A stretch of 64,000 bases of DNA, taken from Pelodera strongyloides. Lineage: Eukaryota; Nematoda; Chromadorea; Rhabditida; Rhabditidae. Both the position numbers and the translations under genes were made by a program. Where the stretch lies: NCBI GenBank assembly GCA_036852015.1, contig JAANDG010000111.1, forward strand, positions 124,001 through 188,000, in the 5' to 3' direction. Positions 1 through 11,900 of this stretch are shown here, one piece after another. The notes beneath the pieces are model-generated. The model was given only the letters and a program-made list of their open reading frames with translations, was not told the DNA's origin and ran no database searches. How positions within the stretch are numbered: position 1 is the stretch's first letter; every line of letters begins with the position of its first letter.

Positions 1-129
1 AAGCTTACCTCTTTGATTTTCGATTACGAGAGCTCAGCTCTCACAATTGGGTGCAAATAGCGGAAGGCGCTGTCCACGAGAATTGTTGACCATATTCATT
101 CCTTTCATTAAAATCAATCGGGTTTTTAG

Positions 130-1245
130 GAAACGAAAGAGAATTGAACTGCTGGAAGGAAAAACGAATGACGAAGTGAAGTGAGTGGTCATTTTTTTTG
201 TTGTTGCTGCTTACGTCAAGTTTTCTAGGTGTCTAGGTGCACAAATATTTCTAGGTGTCTAGGTACCGTAATTACAGTAATACCGTAGGCCGTTCTTATG
301 AGTGCCTGAGTGCCCGTTGTTTATCGGTCGGCCGTTTTTGCAAACGGTAAGCATTGTTTGCATGTGCTTCATGGAGATCAAAATATATAATTCGATTCGA
401 TTAGTTACTTCATTTTGTCTGCGTGATAGTTGAAGCGCGTCTGGATTCCGTCTGGATTTCTTTTCTGAACACTTTTGTTTCTAGATTGGAGCCACTGGAC
501 GTGGACCAAGAAGGCGATGAACTTTTCAGAGAAACCAGGGAAAACATGCAAGTTTTGCAACATTCGAATTAGGCCTTCAATCCACGCCTGGTGATAACAT
601 AGTTAGATCCTCAGACTTTTTTTGAATAATGGAAACGTCTACAGAGAATCAGTAAAATAAATTTGTGTTATCTAATGATCCCGTATCCGTAGTCGTTCGT
701 ATATGGCTACACATATACTGGTTGTGTTGGTTAAATGAAAACCTGAGACAAATTGACAAATTAATGAACCTTTAATCGATGGACATTCTCTATCGTAACT
801 TACTTTTTCTTTGTTTAGTGTCCGAGCCCGTCTTTTGAAGGAAGAGGAAGTTGAGAAAGTGGAAGATGATGAGCAGAAGCCTCCTTGTTTGGATCCCGAG
901 TGAGTGTTTATTCATTTGTTTCTTGTATGTATTATGTCCTGTTGGTTCCTTGTGCCGTCAAGTTTAAAAGTCGGTTTATCGCAAGAATCTCTAAAGTGCT
1001 GCTCTTTTTATTCCTTTTTAGTTGCTTTGTGTTGAGATATTGTTATTATATATGTACTTACGCTAGGTCAGTTGTGTATATTAGGTTAGGTGTATTGTTA
1101 TGCTGGTTTCTTTGAGTTTTTGATTTGGATGCTCAAATGTGTATGTTTGTATTGACACTTCAGAAGCATGGCTTTGCCCATTTACGCGCAGCGCAAACGG
1201 AGAACGGAGCAACGAAAAAAAAGAGCGCAAATTGAAAGCCGCTGA
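130..1245 (+). CDS. Gene 1: 3' part of a macro-family gene (5' end outside window)
   Basis: The window opens inside the intron that follows macro exon F: bases 1-100 resemble the same intron at about 6055-6140 and 14745-14790. Exons seen: 130-180 (basic, KRKRIELLEGK), 485-547 (EPLDVDQEGDELF, with a GC donor at 548), 819-899 (acidic, KEEEVEKVEDDEQ) and 1164-1245, which ends at TGA. All junctions are phase 2. The terminal stretch is homologous to the gene 4 exon 24027-24134, but a one-base frame difference brings in an early stop, so the original C-terminus is lost or replaced by a short basic tail. A further old exon homologue lies at 1510-1544. No domain other than basic and acidic segments is visible here. 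It may be a live truncated gene or a decaying copy. Confidence 0.55.
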
Positions 1246-2122
1246 AAACCAGAGGAAGCTGAACGAGCGTCCGAGACAACAGAAGCCTCGTGATCTTAAG
1301 TGAATCGTGAGTGAATATGTTCAAGTTAAACTTGCTTGTGGATAGGGCCTCCAGTTAGTTCAACGTATACTTTGCCTGATGGGAATGTGCATACAATGTT
1401 GAGCAACTGATCTAGGTGGATAATATGGTGAATGCCACTTGTGGCAGAAAACTTGAAGGCTGAAGCATCCGGTCCACGTCCACAATGTCCCATTCCTTTA
1501 TCTGTTTAGGAAGCGAAAAAAACAGAAAAAAGACGAGAAGCTATGTAAGGATATTGTGGTAACTGGACCACTGAACGACGTGATTGTAAGAGGCATCTAA
1601 GATTGCTAAGTCTCTTACAACTCGCGTAGATTCCAGTTCAGAGCACTGACACTTTGTTTAGCAAATTGGAACTGTTCTTGTTCCTGTTGTTGTTGGTTAC
1701 GTCCTAAGATTAGACGTAATTAACCGTTTAGTTTCATTAGTCTGTTTCTTTTATAGAATGTTAAGCGTGTATGTATTGTTGGATTTTATTCGATTTCCAT
1801 TGTTAGTTTGTATATGTTTTGTTTCATTGTTTATAAATGCGTCGTTTTTTACTGTTTGCATATTTACTGGAAAGTATTGTTAGTGGGTTGTCTACCTTTT
1901 CCTATTTTGAATTTTATACAGTATCCCCTATTTGCTTATTGTTTCCTGTGCAGACCGTTTTTTGCGTCTTTCGAATTCTTTTTTTTGTTTCCTGTGCTGT
2001 AGACCTTTTTTGCGTCTTTCGAATTCGGTTTTTTATTACTTTGTTTGCTGCTATCTTTTTACCTATCGCTAATATTGGGAACGTAAATGCAACCAACGTT
2101 TCCTAATCTATTCTACATTCAG
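1246..2122. other. Spacer between genes 1 and 2
   Basis: Holds a homologue of the terminal basic exon of gene 4 at 1510-1544 (acceptor TTTAG, donor GTAAGG) and 3'-UTR-like sequence around 1560-1600 that is also recognisable after genes 2, 3 and 4. About 1760-1850 is closely copied at 8120-8210. A TATAAA-like word at about 1832 is followed some 50 bases later by the conserved TGGGTTGTCT element (1884-1910). The only open frames are T-rich and unsupported. Confidence 0.5.
1884..1910 (+). promoter_or_regulatory. Conserved spacer element, copy 1
   Basis: The core TGGGTTGTCTACCTTTT recurs with few changes in each spacer before a THAP-bearing gene: 8251-8280, 15893-15910 and 25050-25077. Each time a polyA-signal-like word lies nearby upstream. 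It could be the GU-rich 3'-processing element of the upstream gene, a promoter or 5' element of the next gene, or simply sequence kept from duplication. Confidence 0.35.
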
Positions 2123-2374
2123 ATGGAGGGGGTCTGCATTCAGATGGAGACCCCGAAAGAGCACAACAGAACGAAACAACGCGTCAGAACCTGCCAGGTG
2201 GATTTCTGTCGGGCAAAAAGTGTGAAATGGACGCGCATATATTCGATGACGAAAACAAAGGAGCTGGACCACTGGCTGGAATTGAAAACTGATGGATTCG
2301 AACAAGCACTGAGACGAAGTGGAAAATTTATCTATGTTTGCTCAAAACACTTTGATGAGGCTGAGAGGGTTCAG
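2123..2374 (+). other. THAP-like C2CH zinc-finger exon (gene 2, first)
   Basis: A symmetrical phase-0 exon. It reads RTCQVDFC, then W, then DHWLELK, and ends VCSKHFDEAE. Zinc ligands C-x4-C and C-x2-H are 43 residues apart, inside the THAP range, and the W in DHW sits where THAP domains have their invariant W. The AVPTIF box that closes classical THAP domains is missing, so the match is called THAP-like. The exon starts with ATG directly after CATTCAG. Confidence 0.7.
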
Positions 2375-5300
2375 GTAATTCTTAAAGATTCCGAGTGTAG
2401 ATCCCGAAAGTGTCACGAGTTTAAATTATGTAAAGTAGGTTTGTTTACTTTGCGTTTTATTAGTCTATACAAGTAATTTCAGCAGAGCTGTGTGGGTTTT
2501 CTACGACTAGTAGAGGGAGAAGTCGCCGAGTTTTGTGGTGATGCTATCGTCAGCGATTGTCTTCCACATGCACAAGGTATGTTTATAGAAATCTGTACTA
2601 TGACATTGAACGAACATACAAACGAAAACATTTCACCAAAGTAATAAAGAGAGACACAGAGGCGGGTCCCGAGCAAGATGGGCGCTTTCTTTGTGAACCT
2701 GAGACTCGTCATACCTTACGGTAATCGATACATTGTCAATATTTAATAATATTTGGACCAGCCAGTGGTGTCGACCAGCCCCAGTCGGTGTGTAGTGACG
2801 AGCGCTGCTACTCACCACGCACTTGACGAGTGTTCAATCCCCGCAAGCGGCTGATTCTGATTGCACCGACCGTGTGGCAAAAAACGCTACAAGGTGAAAA
2901 CTTGGGAAGGGTTCTTGGATCAGGGCTGGCCACCCATTCCGTATCCAAATATGGAATTCATCTCTGGAGTGCGCTACTGCAGGGACCCCATTAGGAAAGT
3001 CCCAGCTTTAGCTTTTAACATCAACAATTATTCTTATGAATACCACTTTATTCAAACATACATTCATCACACATAGACTTAATGTAGAATCCACGGTCCC
3101 ATTTTCTCAGAAGTCGCGGCTCTTTTGCACTTGATGCACATAAAAACGATTTTTTTTTGCATCGTAAGTTGTTTCCGTTTAGCTGGAACTAGCTTCCCCG
3201 AAGATGTTAAACTAAATCAGTTGATACCTGAAGCCCGAGATAGGACAGTTGCACCCGCATCGAAAAGGGACATGAATACGAATGAACACGAACATATCGT
3301 AGGTGGAAACCTTCCTTTCTCCCTCCAGTTCAAGTCACATATTTCATTTTGAATCTCTTCGAATCTGAATTGTCCTTTGTGAATCTTGATGCGCCACGAA
3401 AGCAATAAATTATTTGTTTTACCCTGCATGCAGATGGAGACCGCGGAAGATGATGCCACAAGGAAACGACGAACCTGCCAGATGGATTTCTGTCGAGCAA
3501 AAAGTGCGAGATGGAGACGCATATACTCCGTCGAGAAAGCCATTCAACTGGACCACTGGCTGGATTTGAAAAGTGGTGGTTTCGAACAAACACTAAAGAT
3601 GACTGGACATTTTATCTATGTTTGCGCAAAACACGTTGAGGAGGCTGAGCTCAGGAAGCAGGTAAACCAGAACAGTTATTCTTATGAATACCAGAAATAT
3701 CGCGAATGTTTCACAGACGATTATTATGACGAAAAGCTTACATCCAATGGTATTACGAAAAATACTAATTTTAGCAGCGTATTGCCAGTTTGTTGCAAGT
3801 AGGTGGAGAGATCGCGGAGTTTCCTGAACCATGCAGTGTTGTTGTAAACGATCTTCAAGGCATGTTTTACCATTTTGAGTTTGGTCGTAGCCTTAGACTG
3901 TGTGGCCAGCCAACTATCTGTCGGAACAACCTTTCACATTTTCACATTAGCATATTGCACTGGTTTGCAGGGCTAACACCATAGCACCTTCTCGATTGGG
4001 GTAAACTTGAAGAATATGACCCCACTGAAGAATACTACCCCAAATGTTACTATCCCAAATGTTTGGGGGGGGGGGGGGTAGCATTTTGTAGAGTTAGCGT
4101 GCAAAGTACTACCGCACCATTGAACAACACTACCCCGTTTGACATTTTATCATCCCGTCAAGGGGTAGTAAATTGCAAGAAAGGGTAGTGTTCTTCAATG
4201 GGGATGGTGTTCTTCTATATGGGGGGTAGTGCACTTCAGTGGAGGGGTAGTGATCTTCAAACCCTAGGTAATCTTGAATTACGCTACCACCTACATCCCT
4301 ACATGTGAAAATACTACCTTTTATTTTACAAAATATTACATATATTGACCCATAACTTTTACTACCCCGTGGGAAAATTACAAAATACCACCCCTACCAA
4401 TTAAATATGACTACCACACAATTGAGTATCATTACCCACCATTGAATATCACTATCCCACCAATTGACTATCACTACCCCACGATTTGAATATCACTACC
4501 CCACCAATTGAATATCACTACCCCACTGTAGTGTTTTGTAAAGACAGGGGGTAATATTTTATAAAATGGGTATTATTTTGCATGGGTTAATGTTCTTCAA
4601 AAAGTGGTAATGTTCTTCAATCCAAGGGTTAAGCATATCAAAATTCGGAATAGTATCAATATATTTCGGGAAATCAATCAACACACGAGATATATGCCCA
4701 GACGAGGAGAGTGTCTATGCCTAGTCATGCTTATTTTCTTTAACGGGACAGGAAAAAGCCTTTCTCAACTTAACCGGACATTCAGTCGGGAATATTACTG
4801 CGAGGATGTCATTCCTTAACATCAAGAACTTGCTGAGTTTCCGTTGTTCCCCTTAAAAATGTTCCATAGTCAGGTAAGAAACGTCAAAAGACATCCAAAA
4901 TGATTCTGGAACAGTTTGCCGGGGAATAACTGCTCTGTAACGGAGACAGATAAAAAGAAAAATGGTGTGGTTACAGTGCCTTTGGCTCAACCTTTAATCG
5001 TTTAGTTACCGGTAGTTGACAGCTGAGTGGACATCCAGCTCTTCCTTTCTTTTCTATGAACCACCTAATCAGTTGGACATTTCGAATGAAGACAACTACC
5101 CTTCTGTTTCAGCACTGAGCTGCTCCAACCGTAATTCTTTTTTTCGTGTCCTTTTCACCATTTCACCTTGTAGATATGGTGATCTTACGAACTAGTGGTC
5201 CGAGATGTGAAACACGTGGCGTTCCGACAAGAACTGAAGAAATTGCATTGCGATTGTGTTACTGGAAATGCTTGAAAAGCGCGGTGGATCGGGGACTGCT

Positions 5301-7468
5301 ACAAATTGTGAGTCAGAGACCGATTTTGGACTAAAGAATTATTACGTTATATCGGTGAAACGTATAATAAAATATTAAGACACTATTTTGGACGAGTGTG
5401 CATTCTCAAATGTTGTGTATTTCTAGGTTACTTCGGTGTGTAAAGTGATAATTTACATTTACTTGATCTTCCCTTTCTAGGGTTTCCCACTTATTGGCAC
5501 TGGTCTGGGCGGATACCCGCGCAGTGAAGCGCTTACGGTTGCATTGGATACTATTCTTGCGTTTTTTGAGGCGAACCCAGTTAAGGTACTGTATTTGTCT
5601 GTTATTGCTTTTTAATGTTGTCGTCGTGGTTCCAGATCACCGGCTTGTTTAGAAACAATATAATTACTGTATTGAAAATTGAAAATCTAAGGCGACTATA
5701 TTTTTTGGGTCGGGAAACGAAGAAAACTCGTATTTAGGGCTTGAATGTCTCAATTTGTGTGTGTGGAGCGGGCGCGCGAGATGTATTGGAATTCGGAGCA
5801 ATTTTGATGGGAAATGAACTGACGTTTAAAATGGAAACGGGCACAGTTCATTGCATGCGCAGCACAATGGAAAACACTTACATGACACTGCTGGGATTGA
5901 GTCAGAAACCAAGGACAGCATACGAATTACCCACCACCAAAATCCGGTTCCCTTCTTATGTCAAATACTGGACCAAGGAGGAACAAGCCGTTCTAGGAAG
6001 TGATTACCGGTAAGCAAACGCTTGTATCCTTTTATTTTTACAGTTGTTGTTGGACTTCGGTTTTCGATTACTTACGCACTCGCAATTGGGTGCACAAGCA
6101 GAATTAATGGAAGACGCTGTCCACGAGTTTTGTTGATCTTGAATTCTTGATACGATTCTTTCCTTTTAAAGGATCGCAGTCACTACAAATTCGTATTTTT
6201 TATTCGCTTTTCATTAAATATTCAAATATGTGAAGGAAACTACGATTCCAGCACCAAAGTACGGCAAAACGAACTCAGGGAGAGGAATCCCTGTGTATGA
6301 GTTTTACTAGTATACCGTAGTTATAATTGCCCGTATAGGGTTACATAATAAATACCCTGCAGTGATAAACCACGCGCCAGGTGTAACACTGCAGGCTGTT
6401 CACTCTCCAAGTACCGCTGGCAATTGCATATATGCACCGGCGACGGTCATTTACCAAAAACCCATTTTCATTGATTTCTCTCCCTGAGTTCGCTTTTATG
6501 TGGTTTTTTACTGACTGCATGTTGTTTTATAAATCATCTTGCATCTAATAAATACCGAATAAAAAAGTTGAATTTGAAGTGACTGCCTTCCTTTAATGAG
6601 AATAAATCGTTTTTTTTTTAGAAAACGGAAGAGAATTAGACTTCTGGAGCGAAAAGCCAGTGCTGAATTGAAGTGAGTTGTTATTTTTTTGCTTAAGTTA
6701 GGTTTTCTAGGTACAAGAATTGTACAATAATTAGTAATACAGCAGGTCTTTCTTATGAGCGTCCCTTTGCTTGACAATCCGGTGACTTTTTGCAAACAAT
6801 ACTCCGCACTTTGGTGACTTTGGTACATTTTGCACGAGTTCCCTGGAGATCAAAAAATATATTCCATTCTGTTAGTCACTTGGTATTGTCTGTTGGATGG
6901 TTGGGGGAAGCGCGTCTGTATTTTTTCTGGATACGTTTTTTTTTAGAATAGAGCCGCTTGATGAGGACCAGATACAGGGCGCTGAACTTTTCAGAGAAAA
7001 CACGTTAGTTTTACAACATTCGTATGTGTTTTACCCTAAACATTTGAGAAGGAGCCTAGCATAATTATAGTTAGTCCCTCACAGACTTTCTTTGAACATT
7101 GGAAAAGTTGTTTTGAAAAAAGCAGAGTTTTTGGACTTGACAAAATGATGAATCCTCTCCGTAGGCGTTCCTATGATGGCTACCTACACGTTGAATGATT
7201 GTGCTTTTAAACCAAAACCTGAGATAAATCGATTTAGTGTCCGTCTCCTCAAAGAAGAAGATGTGGAGAAAGTGGAAGATGATGAACAAATGATTCCTTG
7301 TTTGGATACAGAGTGAGTGCCTATTTATTCAATTGTTTTTTATTTGCTTATATTATGTCATGTTGGTTGCTTGTTCTTATACAAGATCATTTCCGTTTAT
7401 TAGGTGTGTTCTTATGTTGGTGTTTTAGATTTGATGGCCAAAGGCGTAATGACGCTGCCGAAGCATAG
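2123..7468 (+). CDS. Gene 2: THAP-like x2 / macro-like protein, 502 aa
   Basis: Exons: 2123-2374 (THAP-like), 2483-2576 (macro B), 3183-3298 (linker C), 3434-3661 (THAP-like), 3775-3859 (B, GC donor), 5174-5307 (D), 5481-5585 (E), 5738-6009 (F), 6622-6672 (basic KRKRIRLLERK), 6947-7003, 7238-7312 (acidic) and 7429-7468 (tail, stop TAG). They sum to 1509 nt with compatible phases. The zinc fingers read C-x4-C-x43-C-x2-H with CSKHF or CAKHV at the end. The macro core reads GDAIVSD, SGPRCETRG, YWKCLKSAVD and GFPLIGTGLGGYPR. The first B exon lacks the two codons (VN) present in gene 3. ATG 2144, behind a second CAG, is an alternative start. The intron at 3860-5173 carries a minisatellite. Likely nuclear; its ligand is unknown. 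The short tail resembles those of genes 1 and 3 and may reflect decay. Confidence 0.62.
4000..4632. repeat. Degenerate minisatellite (ACTACCCC / ATTGAATATCACTACCCC)
   Basis: Degenerate units of roughly 20 bases built around CTACCCC and CAATTGAATATCAC are repeated in both orientations (TTCTTCAA/TTGAAGAA boundaries), with a G10 run near 4065. It fills the intron between gene 2 macro exons B and D. No coding signal is seen. Confidence 0.75.
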
Positions 7469-8424
7469 CCTTGCACATGTGGACCACCGAAAGGATTGGC
7501 GCATATTGTAAGCCACTGAACAACAGAGGAAGCTACACGAGCGTCTGAGAAACAAGAAGCCGCGTGTTCCTAAATCGTGGTGCGTAGAACTTATGTTGCT
7601 CAAGCTGAGCTTGCTTGCACCGTAGTGTTATGTAACTTTTGCTCTTGCCTCTTATACCGCGACGGGAGTGTACAGTTGGATATTGGATACTTGGATCACT
7701 GATATAGTCGAGACAATATGAATTCACTTTCGGTGGAAAATCCGGAAGGCACCAACATTCGGCCCCTCTGGGCCTTTAACAAGTCTCAAGCCAGTTCTGT
7801 TTAGGAGGATTAAGAAACAGCTAAGGATGGAGATTACGGTGACACGGTGACGTCAAGATATGTTAAGAGGCAGTCGGCAGCAACTGAATCAACTAATGAA
7901 CCCAAATATACGAGCCAGCCGAAGGGTGAAAACAAGTAGGCGCGTTTTTGTGTGAAGGGGTGTTGCAGAAAGTTTAGGTATACCTTCTGCTTCCAGTGTT
8001 GAGTTGTTTTGATTAGGACGACTGAGTATTTCTGATTGTAAAATAGGCATAGTATAGTTTAGGGATTAGTACGACGGATGTATTGTGAATATGTTCGGAT
8101 GTTTTAGTCTGTTTCTTTATAAATGTTAAGCGTGTATGTATGGTTGGATTTTATAGGATTTCCATTGTTAGTTTGTATATGTTTTGTTTCATTGTTTATA
8201 AATGCGTCGTTGTTTTACTGTTTGCCTAACCATTTACACTATTTTGTAATTGGGTTGTCTGCCCTTTTGTATTTTGTATTTTGTTGCAGTTCCACTTACT
8301 TTGCTTATATGTAGGACTTTGGCCGAATTCGGTGTTTCGTTTCTTTGTTTGGTGTTTTTTTTGCCATTCGCTAATCTTGGGAACTTAAAAGCAACCAAAG
8401 TTTTATAATTTTTGCTGCATTCAG
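7469..8424. other. Spacer between genes 2 and 3
   Basis: Contains a decayed homologue of gene 4 exon 24027-24134 at about 7455-7580, a homologue of the terminal basic exon at 7805 on, 3'-UTR-like sequence to 7930, and at 8120-8210 a near copy of 1760-1850. The conserved TGGGTTGTCTGCCCTTTT element is at 8251-8280. No further gene is seen. Confidence 0.5.
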
Positions 8425-8984
8425 ATGGAGACCCAGGAGACCCCGAACAAGCACCACAAGATGAAAAAGCGCGTCGCCATCTGCCAGGTGGATTTCTGCC
8501 GTGCAAAAAGTGTGAAATGGGCACGCTTGTATTCCATGAAGAAAGCAAAAGAACTGGATTACTGGCTGGGGCTGAAAACTGATGGATTCGAACAGGCACT
8601 GTGGGAAAAAGGAGATCATATATATATTTGCACAAAGCACTTTGAGGAGGCTGAGCGGGTTCAGGTAATTCTTTTCTGCCTATGGCTAACCTTGGAAACT
8701 TAGATGCAACAGTGTTTTCTTATTTATTCTTCATTCAGATGGAGGGACTCTGCATTGATACGGAGGAAGAGCACTTGAGGATAAAAAATTGCGTCAGAAC
8801 TTGCGAGATGGATTTCTGTCGAGCAAGAACCGTGCAATGGATGAGCTTGTCCTCCATGACGAAAGCAAAGCAACTGGATCACTGGCTGGGATTGAAAACT
8901 GATGGATTCGAACAAACACTGAAGAGAAATGGACATGCTGTCTGTATTTGCGCAAGGCACTTTAAGGAGGCTGAGAGGGTTCAG
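8425..8984 (+). other. Two adjacent THAP-like exons (gene 3)
   Basis: Two phase-0 exons, 8425-8664 and 8739-8984, are separated by a 74-base intron. Both read C-x4-C (ICQVDFC; TCEMDFC) and C-x2-H (ICTKHF; ICARHF), and both begin with ATG after an ATTCAG acceptor. They can be joined in frame, or the second ATG could be an alternative start. Confidence 0.68.
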
Positions 8985-11900
8985 GTAATTCTGAAGATTC
9001 CCGAACGAATATATATCCCTCAAAAAGGTGCACCCTCAAATTGTTACTTTTAAATCATAACAAGTAAACTGTATTCTGGACGAAAGATCATTGAGGACGT
9101 CCTTCATCCCATTTTCTATTTCATTAACATGGTAGTTGGGAGCTTGTCATAAGACCACCACATACACCTTTTTGAGCATTAGTGAGCCAAGCCTTACACA
9201 ATTATGATTACGCCGTGCCCCTTCAAGTAAACCGGTGGAGAAAAGATTTGAAACAAGAAACAAGTTGCACCCAATTTGTCGACCGCTGAAAGCCGACAAG
9301 AAAAGGGACCTTTGAGCCCCACAACAACAACAACAGTCGCAAAACCCCTGATTTCTACATGCTATTTCGTTTGGAGCGTGCCCGCGCACTCCCAAATAAA
9401 ATCGAAAACAGGCTCTGAGGTAAAGTGTGTCTAATTGCGAACCGCGTGCAAGAGCTTGCTGTACGACGACTTTGTCGACCTCCGACATGGACCAGGTCGT
9501 CGACCAGCCGCTGTGATAAGGAATCGAAAACCGGCTCTGGAGTATGGGACTACTTGCGAACCGCTGTAAGAGTAAGCAAAATGCGAACTGTCACTTAAAA
9601 TACAAGAAGGCGAAAATTTATGCAGAAGACAACAGTGACGTGCTCCAGAGCCTGTTTTCGATTCCTTGTCACAGCGGCTGGTACCTGGTCCATGTCGGAG
9701 GTCGACGAAGTCGTCGTATAGCAAACTCTTACAGCGGTTCGTAAGTAGTCCCATCTCCAGAGCCGCTTTTCGATTCCTTATCACAGCGGCTGGTCGACGA
9801 CCTGGTCCATGTCGGAGGTCGACGAAGTCGTCGTACAGCAAGCTCTTGCAGGCGGTTCGCAATTAGGCACACTTTACTCCAGAGCCTGTTTTCGATTCCT
9901 TGTCACATCGGCTGGTCGGCGACCTGGTCCATGTCGGTGGTCGACGAAGTCGTCGTATAGCCTGTTGCAGGACGGTTCCCAAGTACTCACACTTTAGTTT
10001 TGTTTGGACACACCCCCTTTATAAAAAAGCATTTTGAAATAAGCAGTTTTGCCATGTTTGTGCGTTCAAATGGCCTTTTTCTTGTCGTGGACTCTCCGTG
10101 ATCCACAACATAGATTGGGTGAAACTGCTTCAAATCGAATTTCTCCCTAAGTTTATTTCCCCGCCCGTGGGTTGCACTAGCGGTAATTATGTATGGTTTG
10201 GCTCACTATCTCCTCAAGAAAGTAGTTTTTTTTCACGCGGTGGACCTATACTAATGGCTGGCTCGCCAACCACCATGTTTAGGACATTGGTTGCTAATGG
10301 GGTAAAGTGACATCGATGTTTTGCATGCTGCATGATATTTTCAACATGAAGTCAGCTATGTACTTCGTCTGTTACGATTCTAAAAAAATCGTTCGAAATT
10401 AACAATTCGAGGATGAACCTTTACTTATGACACGCACTGTATGTGTGAATTTGAGAAAGTAGCTGAATGTATTTTGTGTTTTTCTCAATCAAATCAATGG
10501 GCAACTTTGGCCGGTCGCGGCCGTTATATGGCGGGTGCCATATGAATATGACTACAAAAATTACACACGGCGTCCCACCCATTTCGGGCGCAGTGTAGGC
10601 CAGGTGCCGGGGTGGGGTGCGCCTTGTGCCCATTTCGGGCGCAGTGTAGGCCAGGCGGTGCCGGCGTGAGTTGCGCCTGGTGTAGGTGGCCCACACTTTT
10701 CGGGCCCAGTGTAGGCCGCGCACCGGCCAAGTTTTCTCAGTGAATGCCGTCCATTAAGAATGTTCGTTTTTGTATTCTTTTTGTGTTCATTGTTATTGCG
10801 AAAACCAGTATTTTCAGCAGAGCCTTGTGGGTTTTCTACGAGTAGTAGAGGGAGACGTCGTCGATTTTTGTGGTGATGCTATCGTGAGCGATGTGAACGA
10901 TTGTCTTCCTGAATCACAAGGTATGACAGAAATCGGTCTATATAGCAATGGACAATTACATACAAATGAAAACATTAAACCAAAGTAATGAAGAGAAAGA
11001 CGCACGTGCGGGCCCTTAACAATAGGACCTTCTGTCAAAGTGAGCCTCAGTGTTGTTTATGGTACATCGATACTTGGCAAATATGTGATATTACACGTCA
11101 GCTAAGTGGCACTTGAAAATTGATTTTTTTTTGTAGCTGGTTCATAAAATAATCCCGTTTAGCAGAGGATAGACGCCCTGAAGCTATGAACCCGTTTGTA
11201 ACGGAAATGAATCAGTTGTCGCACGAAGACTTCGATAGGACAGTCGGACCTGCATCGAAAATGAGCAAGGTAAGAATGACACAAGGTGCAAACTTTCTTT
11301 TCGACGTCCCCGGACTAACAGGAACTTCGGGATTCAACCACTATCTCGCGCATCCGCACTATTCGCTATTCACGATTATGAAAGGAATATCCTGAAACGG
11401 GGACACTGAAAAGGCAAAAGCGAAAAGGTAGTTGATGCATGATACTATCGTCATACATCATGCATCAATTAATGCCATACGTAAAAGTGTTTCAATAACC
11501 GTTTAAATTGCGGTCTCCCGATCTCGGAAGGTCTAAAGAAAGTATTTGAATAGGCACACACATAACCACATGAAACCCACAAAATGTCCCTCGCTATACA
11601 GGAACGATGTCAAAGAACCTTTCGTTTTTATAAGGTAGTTATAGCGAGGCTGCATATATTGAATGTGAGTGGAGTAACAGTCAGGCGAGCCCAAACAAGG
11701 TTGACTTACTGACATTCACGCAATCTATCTTTATTTTGGGTGGAACTGTGGTATGTCATTTTTGTTGCGCGGGAAACGTGCTGGATGAAAACAAGCATTC
11801 CATTTAAAAGCACCTAACGTTTTTTATTTTACTGCATTCAGATGGAGACCCCGAACAAGCACCACAAGATGAAAAAGCGCGTCGTTACCTGCCAGATGGA

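Noticed and set aside
2861..3076. 71-codon frame (CGKKRYKVKTWEG..) between gene 2 exons B and C
   Set aside because: It looks protein-like at first, but no matching exon exists in the other family members and no splice sites fit the flanking phases.
9431..9997. Overlapping frames of up to 143 codons on both strands
   Set aside because: They are translations of one inverted/direct repeat unit; repeated copies give repeated peptides in both directions.
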